Of a DNA stretch of 61,945 nucleotides, positions 1 to 9,076 are shown piece after piece. The DNA comes from an uncultured Bacteroidota bacterium (GTDB lineage: Bacteria; Bacteroidota; Rhodothermia; Rhodothermales; Salinibacteraceae). Position 1 is the first letter of the stretch, and every line of letters starts with the position of its first letter. A program made the translations under genes and the position numbers. Location of the stretch: contig CAJXLV010000017.1 of assembly GCA_913056185.1 (NCBI GenBank), positions 1-61,945 of the forward strand. Reading direction: 5' to 3'. The notes under the pieces were generated by a model that saw only the letters and a list, made by a program, of their open reading frames with translations, was not told the DNA's origin and ran no database searches.

Positions 1-1
1 C

Positions 2-346
2 ATCAACGACGCGCCTGCGCTGGCCACAGCCGACGTGGGCATCGCCATCGGCACCGGGACGGATGTCGCCATCGAGAGCGGCGACATCGTGCTGATGTCC
101 GGCGACCTGCGCGGCGTGCCCAACGCGGTGCACCTGTCGACGCACACGCTCCGCAACATCAAGCAGAATCTGTTCTGGGCCTTCGCGTACAACATTTTGC
201 TCATTCCGGTGGCGGCGGGCGTGCTCTACCCGGCGTTTGGGCTGCTGCTGTCGCCCGCCCTTGCGGCCCTTGCCATGGTGTTCTCTGACCTCTTCGTGGT
301 GGGCAATGCCCTGCGCCTCCGGCGGCTGGAGGCGGCGACGGCGTGA
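2..346 (+). CDS. copA: Copper-type P1B ATPase, C-terminal fragment
   Basis: Only the last 114 residues are in the window. The reading frame opens inside the hinge motif of P-type ATPases (INDAPAL, then [15 protein letters not shown]) and ends with two membrane helices. The segment [10 protein letters not shown] and the final NALRLRR match CopA-type Cu+ exporters, which pump cytosolic copper across the inner membrane using ATP. The usual last-helix motif M-x-x-S-S of Cu+ ATPases reads M-V-F-S-D here (bases 275-289), a visible departure. It heads a Cu/Ag resistance locus with a TolC channel and CusB/CusA-like genes downstream on the same strand. The N-terminal metal-binding and actuator domains lie outside the window, so metal specificity is inferred from context. 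Confidence 0.88.
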   Translation: MNDAPALATADVGIAIGTGTDVAIESGDIVLMSGDLRGVPNAVHLSTHTLRNIKQNLFWAFAYNILLIPVAAGVLYPAFGLLLSPALAALAMVFSDLFVVGNALRLRRLEAATA

Positions 347-470
347 GCTGGAGGGGGAAGAGTTGAACGTTGGGCCGGCATGGAGACTGTGCCGTTACGA
401 CAGGGGCACCATCCCGCATCCAGGCAGACAAAAGGAACCTGCATTTGACGGTCGGGTACCGCCACTCATT

Positions 471-890
471 ATGAATCGACTCGGACGCACATATCGGGGC
501 CTCGCCACGCTGCTGAGCGCGGTGCTTCTGCTGGGCGGCGTGCTGCCGGGCCTGCAGGGACTGTGTGCGGGGATGACAGCGTCGCCGCAACAGGCCGTGG
601 CCATGCACGCGGAGGCCGGGGCCGAGAGTCACGCACCGTCATCGCCCCACGGCTGTGAGGGCGAGTGCGCAGGCGTCACCTGTTGCATGTCCGTCTCGTC
701 GTTTACCGAGACTCTTGATCTTCGGTTGCCGGATCGGGGCGGAATCGCCGATCTCGCGCGCCATCGCACCGTCGAGGACATCTCCGTCCCGGCCCCGGAA
801 CGGAGCGAGTCCGGGTGGGTCCGTGATATCGAATCTGGTCTTCTGTCCGCCGTCCGTCTTCACGTCTGGACGGCCACCTTCTTGAGCTGA
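471..890 (+). CDS. Small exported Cys-rich protein of the copper locus
   Basis: This is a protein of 139 residues that I cannot assign to a family. Residues 1-34 look like a signal peptide: Arg near the N-terminus, a leucine/glycine-rich core, and a small-residue region before LCAG. The mature part starts His/Met-rich (AVAMHAEAGAESHA) and has a Cys cluster, HGCEGECAGVTCCMS, near residues 62-76. The C-terminal half is charged without a clear motif. Its place between copA and the TolC/CusB/CusA genes, with Cys, His and Met residues, suggests a periplasmic Cu/Ag-binding or sensing accessory, as small proteins in other heavy-metal efflux operons are. That role is inference. The start at 471 was chosen because it gives a clean signal peptide; the frame is open further upstream. 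Confidence 0.6.
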   Translation: MNRLGRTYRGLATLLSAVLLLGGVLPGLQGLCAGMTASPQQAVAMHAEAGAESHAPSSPHGCEGECAGVTCCMSVSSFTETLDLRLPDRGGIADLARHRTVEDISVPAPERSESGWVRDIESGLLSAVRLHVWTATFLS

Positions 891-1004
891 GAACGGTATC
901 GGCGTCCCCTGTGCCGAGCCCAATCGGCATAATCGGGGCGCATGCACGGAGAATGTCATCTCCGTGTCGTCACGATCCGTCTTTTCCGATGCCGTACTCG
1001 ATCT

Positions 1005-2336
1005 ATGTCTCGTTGCTCGCTTTGGGCGAGCGCCGTGGGCGCGATGCTGATGCTGGCGGGGCCGTGTGCCGCCGCGCAGCCGCAGCCCGATGCGGTGCGT
1101 TCGACCCTGCTTGATTCGACCGCCGCCCCGTCGGCGGCCCCGACCCTTCGTCTGGACTCCCTGCTCGCCGCCGCGGCCCGCGGCAACCCGTCGCTGCAGG
1201 CCGCCCGCCTCAAGGCCGAGGCGCGGGCGCAGCGCGGGGCGCAGGCCGGGGCGCTCCCCGACCCCACCGTGGGGGCCACCGCCTTTCCGGTTCCCCTCGT
1301 GACGGCCCGCGGCGAGCAGCGCACGCAGTGGCGCGTGCAGCAGGCGATTCCGTTTCCTGGCACGCGGTCCCTGCGTCGTGAAGTGGCCGATCTCGGGGCG
1401 GACGTGGCGCGGGCCGACGCCCAGGCTCTCGAACAGACCCTTGCCCTCCGCATCCGCCGGGCCTACTACACCCTCGTGCGCGTGCAGGCCCACGAGCGCG
1501 CCATCCGCCGTTTCCAGGCGGACCTGGAGCAGTTCGAGCAGGCGGCGATCGCGCAGTACGAGGTCGGGGAGGAGGGGCAGTCGGCCGTTCTGAAGGCGCA
1601 GATCGAGCGGCAGCGCCTGCAAACGCGCCTCGAAGGGCTGGCGGCCGAGCGGCAGTCGGTCCTCCAGACGCTGGCGCGCCTCACGGGGCGGGCGGCCCTC
1701 GCGGAGCGCGACACACAGGTAGAGATTCCGTCCCGGTCCGATCTCCCGTCCACCGCCCCCGACGAGGCCCTCGACCGACGTCCGGAGGCCGAGAAGCTCC
1801 GCCGCCGCATCGAGCAGTCCGAGCGCGAGGTGGAACTGGCGAAGACGGAGCAGTGGCCCGACTTCACCGTCGGCGCGCAGTATGTCGACATCGCGGCCAC
1901 CGACCTGACCCCCACGATGACCGGGCGCGACGCGCTGGCGTTGAGCGTGGGCGTAACAGTGCCGCTCTGGCGCAGCAAGCAGGAGGCGAATATTCAGGAG
2001 GCCCAGATCGAGCGGCGGCGGGCGGAGACGGAGCTGGCGGACTTTCGTCTGACGGTGCGCACCCGGCTGGCCGACCTTCGGCAACAGATCGAGCGGCAGC
2101 AGCGCCAGCTTGCGCTCCTGGACGAGACGCTGCTGCCCAAGGCCGAAACGGCCCTCGAAACGGCCCTCAGCGGGTATCGGACCGGGCAGAACGACTTTTT
2201 GGACCTGCTCGACGCGGAGCGGACGCTCTTTCAACTGCGGCTGCAGCGGGCGTCGGTCTTTGCGCGGCTGCTGACGACGCAGGCGGAATGGGAGCGGACG
2301 GCGGGGCGGGTGGGACTGACCGGTGCGGTCGAGTAA
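1005..2336 (+). CDS. TolC-family outer membrane efflux channel (CusC-like)
   Basis: Outer membrane factor of a tripartite efflux pump, 443 residues, the usual length of the family. The start at 1005 gives a signal peptide ending around GPCAAAQP; an upstream in-frame ATG at 942 would add 21 arginine-rich residues before it. The mature protein has the two-fold repeat of long amphipathic helices typical of TolC: PSLQAARLKAEARAQRGAQ in the first half and EREVELAKTEQWPDFTVGAQ in the second. It also has heptad-rich Glu/Gln/Arg stretches and the family-like end GQNDFLDLLDAERTLFQL. It precedes CusB and CusA on the same strand, so it most likely forms the outer exit of that Cu/Ag pump. Confidence 0.9.
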   Translation: MSRCSLWASAVGAMLMLAGPCAAAQPQPDAVRSTLLDSTAAPSAAPTLRLDSLLAAAARGNPSLQAARLKAEARAQRGAQAGALPDPTVGATAFPVPLVTARGEQRTQWRVQQAIPFPGTRSLRREVADLGADVARADAQALEQTLALRIRRAYYTLVRVQAHERAIRRFQADLEQFEQAAIAQYEVGEEGQSAVLKAQIERQRLQTRLEGLAAERQSVLQTLARLTGRAALAERDTQVEIPSRSDLPSTAPDEALDRRPEAEKLRRRIEQSEREVELAKTEQWPDFTVGAQYVDIAATDLTPTMTGRDALALSVGVTVPLWRSKQEANIQEAQIERRRAETELADFRLTVRTRLADLRQQIERQQRQLALLDETLLPKAETALETALSGYRTGQNDFLDLLDAERTLFQLRLQRASVFARLLTTQAEWERTAGRVGLTGAVE

Positions 2337-2360
2337 TCCTCAATTGGGGAGAGCAGATTT

Positions 2361-2435
2361 GAAGATGGGAGATTGGAAGATGGAAGGTTGGAAGATGGAA
2401 GGTTGGAAAATTGAAAGTGACAAGTTGAAAAGGGG
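2361..2435 (+). repeat. 15-nt purine-rich tandem repeat
   Basis: In the gap between the TolC and CusB genes, three consecutive 15-nt units begin at 2361, 2376 and 2391. The last two are identical (GAAGATGGAAGGTTG) and the first differs at two positions. Degenerate G/A-rich units follow to about 2435, and the purine bias continues to about 2490. Similar G/A-rich units recur at 38766-38795 and 49602-49636. No gene is seen in the 222-bp gap. Confidence 0.85.
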
Positions 2436-2558
2436 GGAAGTGACAAGGTGAAAGGGGGGGAAGGGGGAAGGTGAGAAAATGGAAGGTCGGAGGTGGGCAG
2501 TGATGGGGGCTTCATTCCAGAAGGGGGTTTCGTGTTTTTCCGAATACAGAGAGTCGCT

Positions 2559-3962
2559 ATGTCGAACGTTCGATCTGTGTTTACCAGCAAGGGCGCCGTT
2601 GCCGTCTACGCGTTGCTCCTGGGGCTTGTGCTCGGGGGCGGGGCCGTGGTGTGGGTCGGCGGGCCGTACTTGGTCGAACCGCCGTCGCCCACACACTCGC
2701 CGCACGAGCAGAGCGCCGGGGCGGGCGAGAGGGACATGGAGAGTGATTCGGCCGCCGGCATGGACATAAGCAACGACGGGGGCGGGTCGGCGACCGGGCT
2801 GGCGACGTACGACACCGACGGCGACGGCTACGTCTACCAGGGGGGCATGCACCCGGACGTAGTGCGCGACGAACCGGGGCCGTGTCCGATCTGCGGGATG
2901 GATTTGACGCGGACGCCGGTGGGCGGGCAGGAGGCCGGGACCGTCGAAATCTCGCCGGTGACCATGCAGAACATCGGCGTGCGGACGACGACGGTGTGGG
3001 TCGAGCCGTTGGAGCGCACGGTGCGCACGACCGGGCGGTTTCAGGCGAGCGAGCGGCGGATGACGGCGGTGGCGCCGAAGGTGGGCGGCTGGGTGGAGAC
3101 GTTGCACGTGGACTACGAGGGAGCGCGGGTGCGGAAGGGGGATCCGCTGTTCGAGCTCTACAGCCCGCAGCTGGTGGCGACGCAGGAGGAGTACCTGGCG
3201 GCGCTCCGGACCGCCGACAAGATGGAGTCGGACGAGGGGGCACAGCGGCTGGTGGACGCGGCCCGGCGGCGCCTCGACTACTGGGACATCGACGAGGCGC
3301 AGATTGAGCGGTTGCGGGAGACGCGCACGCCGATGCGAACGATGACCGTCACCGCCCCCGCGAGCGGGACCGTCACCACGAAGCAGATCACGGAGGGGGA
3401 GAAGTTTTCGCCGGGACAGACGCTCCTCCACATCACCGGCCTAAATCCACTGTGGCTGATGGTGGACGTGTACGAGCAGGATTTGTCCTGGATCGACGTG
3501 GGGAGCCGCGCGGAGGTGGAGCTGCCCTACGATCCGGGGCGGACGGTGACGGGGCGCGTGGAGTACATCTACGACGAGGTGGACGACGACACCCGGACAG
3601 TGCGGGCGCGCATTGCGGTGCCGAACCCGGACCGGACGCTGAAGCCGGGCATGTACGCGACGGTTCGGTTAACGGGGGGCACGACGGAGGCGACGCCGCT
3701 CGTGCCGGAATCGGCCGTCGTGAGCAGTGGGACGCGGGAGATTGTGGTCACGGCGCTCGGGAACGGGCGCTTCCGGCCGGTGCCGGTGCAGACGGGCCTC
3801 TCGGCGAACGGGCGGACGCAGGTGCTCCGCGGGCTGACGGGGGACGAGCGGGTGGTCACGAGCGCGCAGTTCCTGATCGATTCGGAGGCGCGGCTGAGCG
3901 GGGCACTGGCGGCGATGGGAGACAGCACAACGTCCAGCGGGGGCGGCGGGCATCAGCACTAA
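2559..3962 (+). CDS. cusB: RND periplasmic adaptor with heavy-metal-binding domain (CusB)
   Basis: Membrane-fusion protein that links CusA to the outer membrane channel, 467 residues. The start at 2559 (MSNVRSVF) gives one N-terminal membrane helix; the upstream in-frame ATG at 2493 lies in the purine-rich spacer. A heavy-metal-binding domain follows at about residues 87-120, with YQGGMHPDV and GPCPICGMDL carrying the His, Met and paired Cys of this domain. Next come the barrel-sandwich and hairpin parts (PKVGGWVETLHVDYEG, PASGTVTTKQI) and a beta-barrel region around GLNPLWLMVDVYEQD. The His/Gly-rich tail GGGGHQH may also bind metal. The gene lies 48 bases before cusA, so the two are probably co-transcribed. 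Confidence 0.93.
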   Translation: MSNVRSVFTSKGAVAVYALLLGLVLGGGAVVWVGGPYLVEPPSPTHSPHEQSAGAGERDMESDSAAGMDISNDGGGSATGLATYDTDGDGYVYQGGMHPDVVRDEPGPCPICGMDLTRTPVGGQEAGTVEISPVTMQNIGVRTTTVWVEPLERTVRTTGRFQASERRMTAVAPKVGGWVETLHVDYEGARVRKGDPLFELYSPQLVATQEEYLAALRTADKMESDEGAQRLVDAARRRLDYWDIDEAQIERLRETRTPMRTMTVTAPASGTVTTKQITEGEKFSPGQTLLHITGLNPLWLMVDVYEQDLSWIDVGSRAEVELPYDPGRTVTGRVEYIYDEVDDDTRTVRARIAVPNPDRTLKPGMYATVRLTGGTTEATPLVPESAVVSSGTREIVVTALGNGRFRPVPVQTGLSANGRTQVLRGLTGDERVVTSAQFLIDSEARLSGALAAMGDSTTSSGGGGHQH

Positions 3963-4010
3963 GTGCCGTTTCATTGGTCATTGGCTCATTGATTCAATTG
4001 GTCCATCGTT

Positions 4011-7000
4011 GTGCTGAAATCAATCATTGAGTGGAGTGCCCGGAATCGGCTGCTGGTGGCGTTGATGACGCTCTTGCTGGCGGCGGCGGGGACGTGGGCA
4101 ACCATCAACATGCCGGTGGACGCGTTTCCGGACCTCTCGCCGACGCAGGTGATCATCAAGACGGAGTATCCGGGCCAGGGGCCGAAGGTGGTTGAGGAGC
4201 AGGTGACGTATCCGCTGACGACCTCCCTTATGTCGGTGCCGTACGCGAAGACCGTGCGCGGCTACTCCATGTTCGGGACCTCGTTCGTGTACGTGATTTT
4301 TGAGGACGGGACGGATCTGTACTGGGCGCGGAGCCGGGTCCTGGAGTCGTTGAGCACGGTGGAGGAGGAGCTGCCGGACGCGGCCTCGCCGGCGCTGGGG
4401 CCGGACGCGAGCGGGGTGGGCTGGGTCTACCAGTACACCGTGCGCGACACCACCGGGCGGCACGACCTGGCGGAACTGCGGTCCATTCAGGACTTCTTCC
4501 TGCGCTACGAGCTGCAGGGCGTGCAGGGGGTGTCCGAGATTGCGTCGGTCGGCGGCTTTGAGAAGCAGTACCAGGTGGTGGTCGATCCGCAGAAGCTGGC
4601 GGCCTACGACGTGACGATTAAAGATGTGCGGCGGGCGCTGAAGCGGTCCAATCAGGACGTGGGCGGGCGGATCGTGGAGAGGGGCGAGCGCGAGTTTGTG
4701 GTGCGGGGGCAGGGGTATCTGAAGGGCATGGGCGACATTCGGAGCGTGGGCCTGCGGGCGGAGCGGGGGACGCCGCTCACCATCGGCGACGTGGCGCGGG
4801 TGCGGACGGGGCCGGAGCTGCGGCGCGGCATCGCGGACGTGAACGGGGAGGGCGAGGTCGTGGGCGGCATCGTGGTGATGCGCTCCGGCGAGAACGCGAT
4901 GGAGGTGATCGAGCGGGTGGAGGCGCGGATCGCGGAGCTACAGCCGAGTCTGCCGGAGGGCGTCTACATCGAGCCCGAGTACAACCGGCGGCCGCTCATC
5001 GAACGGGCCATCAGCACGCTGACGACGCAGCTGGCAGAGGAGATGCTAGTGGTGGCTATTGTCGTGATGTTGTTTCTGCTGCACGTGCGGAGTGCGTTCG
5101 TGGCGCTGGTGACGGTGCCGGTGGGGATTGTGGCGTCGCTGCTGGTGATGTATCTGCTCGGGATCAACGCGAACGTGATGAGCCTGGGCGGCATTGCGAT
5201 CGCGATCGGGGTGATGGTGGATGCGTCGCTGGTGATGGTGGAGAATGCACACAAGCACATTGAGCGGTTGCGCAAAGATGGAGAGGTTGAAAGTGAGCAG
5301 ATTGACGATGGGCGGGCTGACGAGGACGGTGGGTGGCGGCGTTTTGTGGAGTGGATTCCAGGGATGGGCGGAGGCGCCGAATTCGAAACTCGCAATTCGC
5401 AACTTGACAATGCCACGCGGGTGGAGGCGGTGATCCGGGCGGCGAAGGAGGTGGGGCCGAGCCTGTTCTTCTCGCTGTTGATCGTGACGGTGAGTTTCCT
5501 GCCGGTCTTTACGCTGCAGCAGGTGGAGGGGCGGCTGTTTCGGCCGCTGGCGTTTACGAAGACGTTTGCCATGGCGGCGGCCTCGCTCCTGGCGGTGACG
5601 CTGGTGCCGGCGCTGATGGTGACGTTCGTGAAGGGCCGCATCCGGCGCGAGGACGAGAATCCCATCGCCCGGTTCTTCATTCGCGTCTACCGCCCGGTGA
5701 TTCGGCGCGTGCTGCGGTGGCCGGGGACGGTGCTGGTGGGGGCGGTCCTCATTCTGGGGATCACGTTTTTGCCGCTGCAGCGAATGACGATTGGCGAGCC
5801 GGTGGTGCCGTTTCCGCAGATCGGGTCGGAGTTTATGCCACCGCTGAACGAGGGCGACGTGCTCTACATGCCGACGACGCTCCCGGGCGTGTCGCCGCAG
5901 AAGGCGAAGGAGCTGTTGCAGCAGACCGACCGCATCATCGCGAGCTTTCCGGAGGTGACGTCGGTCTTCGGCAAGGCGGGCCGCGCGGAGACGGCCACCG
6001 ACCCGGCGCCGCTCTCGATGCTGGAGACGACCATCATCCTGGAGCCGAAGCACAAGTGGCGCGAGGGGATGACGAAGGAGAAGTTGATTAGCAGACTGGA
6101 CCAGGCCCTCCAGATTCCGGGCCTCACGAACGCGTGGACGCAGCCGATTGAGGCGCGGACCGACATGCTGGCGACGGGCATCAAGACGCCGGTGGGCATC
6201 AAGATTGCCGGGGCGGACCTGCGGACGCTGGAGCAGATCGGGGAACGGGTGGAGGGGGCGCTCTCGCCGATGGACGGCACGCAGTCGGTCTACGCCGAGC
6301 GGGTGATGGGGGGCACGTTTCTGGACATCGACGTGGACCGGGCCGCGGCGGCGCGCTACGGGCTCACGACCGGCGACGTGCAGAACATCATCCAGACGGC
6401 GGTGGGGGGCATGCCCGTCACGACGACCGTGGAGGGGCTGGAGCGCTACTCGGTGAACGTGCGCTACCCGCGCGGCCTGCGCGACAACCTGTCGGCGCTG
6501 CGCAACGTGCGCGTGCCGTTGCCGAACGGGGGCGAGGTGCCCCTCGGCCAGCTGGCGACGCTAAAGCGGGTGGAAGGACCGCCGATGATCAAAAGCGAGC
6601 AGGCCCGGCCCAACGCGTGGGTGTTCGTGGACCTGTCGGAGGGGACGGACATCGGCTCGTTTGTGCAGCGGGCCCGGCAGGTTGTGCGGGAGAACGTGGA
6701 CCTCCCGGCGGGCTATTCGCTGACGTGGAGCGGGCAGTACCAGTACATGGAGCGGGCCAACGAGCGCCTGCAGCTGCTGGTGCCGGTGACGCTCGCCATC
6801 ATTTTTCTGCTGCTTCTGCTGCACTTTCGGAGCGCCACGAAGTCGGCGCTCCTGTTGGGGCTGCTGCCGTTCTGCCTCGTGGGGGCGGCGTGGCTCATGT
6901 GGGCGCTGGCGTTCAACATGAGCATCGCCGTGGGCGTGGGGGTGATTGCCGTCGCGGGCCTGGCGGCGGAGACGGGCGTGGTGATGCTCGTCTACCTCGA

Positions 7001-7352
7001 CGAGGCGATTGCGCGGTACCGGGAGGAAGGCCGGCTCACGTCGCGCGATGCCCTGCGGTCGGCGCTGGAGGAGGGGGCGGTGATGCGCGTACGCCCGCTC
7101 CTGATGACGGTCTTCACGACGTTCTTCGGCCTCCTGCCGCTCATGTTTTCGACCGGGACGGGGGCGCAGGTGATGCAGCGGCTGGCGACGCCGATGGTGG
7201 GCGGGCTCTTCAGCGCCGCGCTCCTCACGCTGGTGGTGCTACCGGCGGCGTACGTGTTTGTGAACCGGGCGTGGTTCGGGGACGGGTGGACGAAAACGCC
7301 GGAGGAGGCCGACGACATGGCGGGGCCTGTCGGGAGCGAAACGACAGGGTAG
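4011..7352 (+). CDS. cusA: Heavy-metal RND transporter, Cu/Ag type (CusA)
   Basis: Inner-membrane proton-driven pump of the HME-RND family, 1113 residues. A GTG start gives MLKSIIEWSARNRLLV, the normal CusA beginning. Aligned by eye to E. coli CusA, the three methionines of the periplasmic Cu+/Ag+ site are all present, at 620 (DVLYMPTTLPG), 670 (APLSMLETT) and 719 (RTDMLATGIK). Their spacing of 50 and 49 is the same as in E. coli, which argues for monovalent copper/silver rather than Zn/Co. The proton-relay helix carries MVDASLVMVENAHKH. The cytoplasmic loop that follows, about residues 420-475, is some 40 residues longer than in E. coli and acidic. Its DNA resembles the intergenic repeats nearby (see findings). 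Confidence 0.95.
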   Translation: MLKSIIEWSARNRLLVALMTLLLAAAGTWATINMPVDAFPDLSPTQVIIKTEYPGQGPKVVEEQVTYPLTTSLMSVPYAKTVRGYSMFGTSFVYVIFEDGTDLYWARSRVLESLSTVEEELPDAASPALGPDASGVGWVYQYTVRDTTGRHDLAELRSIQDFFLRYELQGVQGVSEIASVGGFEKQYQVVVDPQKLAAYDVTIKDVRRALKRSNQDVGGRIVERGEREFVVRGQGYLKGMGDIRSVGLRAERGTPLTIGDVARVRTGPELRRGIADVNGEGEVVGGIVVMRSGENAMEVIERVEARIAELQPSLPEGVYIEPEYNRRPLIERAISTLTTQLAEEMLVVAIVVMLFLLHVRSAFVALVTVPVGIVASLLVMYLLGINANVMSLGGIAIAIGVMVDASLVMVENAHKHIERLRKDGEVESEQIDDGRADEDGGWRRFVEWIPGMGGGAEFETRNSQLDNATRVEAVIRAAKEVGPSLFFSLLIVTVSFLPVFTLQQVEGRLFRPLAFTKTFAMAAASLLAVTLVPALMVTFVKGRIRREDENPIARFFIRVYRPVIRRVLRWPGTVLVGAVLILGITFLPLQRMTIGEPVVPFPQIGSEFMPPLNEGDVLYMPTTLPGVSPQKAKELLQQTDRIIASFPEVTSVFGKAGRAETATDPAPLSMLETTIILEPKHKWREGMTKEKLISRLDQALQIPGLTNAWTQPIEARTDMLATGIKTPVGIKIAGADLRTLEQIGERVEGALSPMDGTQSVYAERVMGGTFLDIDVDRAAAARYGLTTGDVQNIIQTAVGGMPVTTTVEGLERYSVNVRYPRGLRDNLSALRNVRVPLPNGGEVPLGQLATLKRVEGPPMIKSEQARPNAWVFVDLSEGTDIGSFVQRARQVVRENVDLPAGYSLTWSGQYQYMERANERLQLLVPVTLAIIFLLLLLHFRSATKSALLLGLLPFCLVGAAWLMWALAFNMSIAVGVGVIAVAGLAAETGVVMLVYLDEAIARYREEGRLTSRDALRSALEEGAVMRVRPLLMTVFTTFFGLLPLMFSTGTGAQVMQRLATPMVGGLFSAALLTLVVLPAAYVFVNRAWFGDGWTKTPEEADDMAGPVGSETTG

Positions 7353-7555
7353 AATGCCCCGAATGCGCCCTGTGCGACAACGAGCCTTCGATCCATAGAA
7401 CCAATCCCGGTGGCCCTCGGCCATGGGCAATCGCACCGGCGACAATGTGCGAAATTCTTCCAAATCAAAATGGAAGCATTCCGTACGCTAAACTCTTTAA
7501 TGGGTCACGGGTACGATCAAATGACACTTTCCCACGGCCCAACTCCCGCTTTTCC

Positions 7556-8926
7556 ATGCCCATCGTCCACGAGCTGGCCCGCTTCGTCACCGACGCCACG
7601 TACGCCGATCTGTCCGACGCCGCCGCCCGCGAGCTAAAAATCCGCGTGCTCGATTCGCTGGGCTGCGCCATCGGGGCGCTCGACGGGCCGCCCCTTCGCG
7701 CCCTGCGCGCCCACGTGTCCGATTTTGGGGGCGCCGACCACGCAACTCTCATCGGGGGCGGGCAGACGGCCCCCGACCGCGCGGCCCTCTACAACAGCGC
7801 GCTCGTCCGCTACCTCGACTACAACGACAGCTATCTGGCGACGGGGGAGACGGGCCACCCGAGCGACAACCTCGGCTCGGTGATGGCGGCAACGGAATAC
7901 GCCGGCGGCTCTGGCCGCGACCTGCTCACGGCCCTGGCGGTGGCCTACCAGGTGCAGTGCCGCCTCAGCGACGAGGCGCCGGTCCGTGCCAAGGGGTTCG
8001 ACCACACCGTGCAGGGCCAATACGCCGCGGCCGCCGGAGCGGCGAAGGCGCTTGGCCTCGCCCCCGAGCCGACGGCCAACGCCATCGCCATCAGCGGCAC
8101 GGCGCACAACGCCCTTCGGGTCACCCGCACCGGCGAAATCTCCAACTGGAAGGGCCTGGCCTACCCCGAGACCGGATTCACGGGCACCCACTCGGCCTTC
8201 CTCGCCAAGCGCGGCATCACCGGCCCGCCCGAGGTCTTTGAGGGCAACAAGGGATTTATGCACTCCATCGCGGGCGACTTTCAGCTCGACTGGGGCGCCG
8301 AAGATCTGGAGCGGGTGACCGACACCATCATCAAGAAGTACAACGCTGAAATCCACTCGCAAGTCACCCTGGAGGGAGCGTTGGAACTGAAGCGTGAGCA
8401 CGGAATCGACCCCGCCACCATCGAGAAGATCGAGGTGGATACATTTGACGTGGCCTTCCACATCATCGGTGGGGGCGAGGAAGGCGACAAGACCATTGTG
8501 CGGCGCAAGGAGGAGGCCGACCACAGCCTCCACTACATGACCGCCGCGGCGCTGCTCGACGACCACGTGCTTCCTGCCCAGTACGCCCAGGACCGCATTG
8601 CGGCCGACGATGTGCAGTCGCTCCTCCAGAAGGTGCACGTACGGGAGACGCCCGAGTACAGCGACCGCTTCCCCGACCACATGGTCTGCGACGTCCGCAT
8701 TCATGCCGACGGCGAGGTGTACGAGACGCACAAGGAGGACTACGAAGGCTTTCACACGCGCCCGATGAGCTGGGACACCGTGGGCGAAAAGTTCGCGCGG
8801 CTCGCTGAGCCCTACACCGACGCCGCGCTTCGGGCCGACATCCTCGGCGCCGTTCAGGACCTCCAGACGCTCCCTGCCACCGACCTCTTCGACCTCCTGG
8901 CCCAGGTGGAGACGCCCGAAGGGTGA
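7556..8926 (+). CDS. MmgE/PrpD family protein
   Basis: Member of the MmgE/PrpD fold family, 456 residues, the usual length. The family includes 2-methylcitrate dehydratase, cis-aconitate decarboxylase and iminodisuccinate epimerase. Family features are LKIRVLDSLGCAIGAL near the N-terminus, ALVRYLDYNDSYLATGETGHPSDN at about residues 80-103 (the D-x-N-D and GHPSDN segments near the active site) and KGFDHTVQG. Also present are WKGLAYPETGFTGTHSAFLA and HSLHYMTAAAL in the C-terminal domain. The frame is open far upstream, but only the start at 7556 gives a family-like N-terminus. No prpB or prpC is nearby; the partner downstream is a ComA-family gene 150 bases away. The substrate cannot be told from sequence. 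Confidence 0.9.
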   Translation: MPIVHELARFVTDATYADLSDAAARELKIRVLDSLGCAIGALDGPPLRALRAHVSDFGGADHATLIGGGQTAPDRAALYNSALVRYLDYNDSYLATGETGHPSDNLGSVMAATEYAGGSGRDLLTALAVAYQVQCRLSDEAPVRAKGFDHTVQGQYAAAAGAAKALGLAPEPTANAIAISGTAHNALRVTRTGEISNWKGLAYPETGFTGTHSAFLAKRGITGPPEVFEGNKGFMHSIAGDFQLDWGAEDLERVTDTIIKKYNAEIHSQVTLEGALELKREHGIDPATIEKIEVDTFDVAFHIIGGGEEGDKTIVRRKEEADHSLHYMTAAALLDDHVLPAQYAQDRIAADDVQSLLQKVHVRETPEYSDRFPDHMVCDVRIHADGEVYETHKEDYEGFHTRPMSWDTVGEKFARLAEPYTDAALRADILGAVQDLQTLPATDLFDLLAQVETPEG

Positions 8927-8969
8927 GGCGTGATGAGCAAGACGGGGGGAGAAGCCGGGAAAGAGCCTT

Positions 8970-9011
8970 CACACATCACGATTCACACATCGCGATTCAC
9001 GCATCACGACT
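8970..9011 (+). repeat. 14-nt tandem repeat, three units
   Basis: Three adjacent 14-nt units at 8970, 8984 and 8998, of the form CACACATCACGATT with one to three changes. They sit between the PrpD-family and ComA-family genes. A related 12-nt array (CACGATTCCCGC type) lies at 48691-48726. Confidence 0.85.
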
Positions 9012-9076
9012 GGCGGCCGACAGCACACAAGAGTCGACCATTTTCTCGTCACTGCTCAACGATCATCGAAGACATC

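Noticed and set aside
639-2234. 531-codon open frame on the minus strand
   Set aside because: Antisense to the TolC-family gene; its composition is that of the GC-rich shadow frame and it shows no motif.
8970-9011. CRISPR-like array
   Set aside because: The repeats are 14 nt and directly adjacent with no spacers, and no cas gene is in the window. This is a plain tandem repeat; the same holds for the other short arrays.
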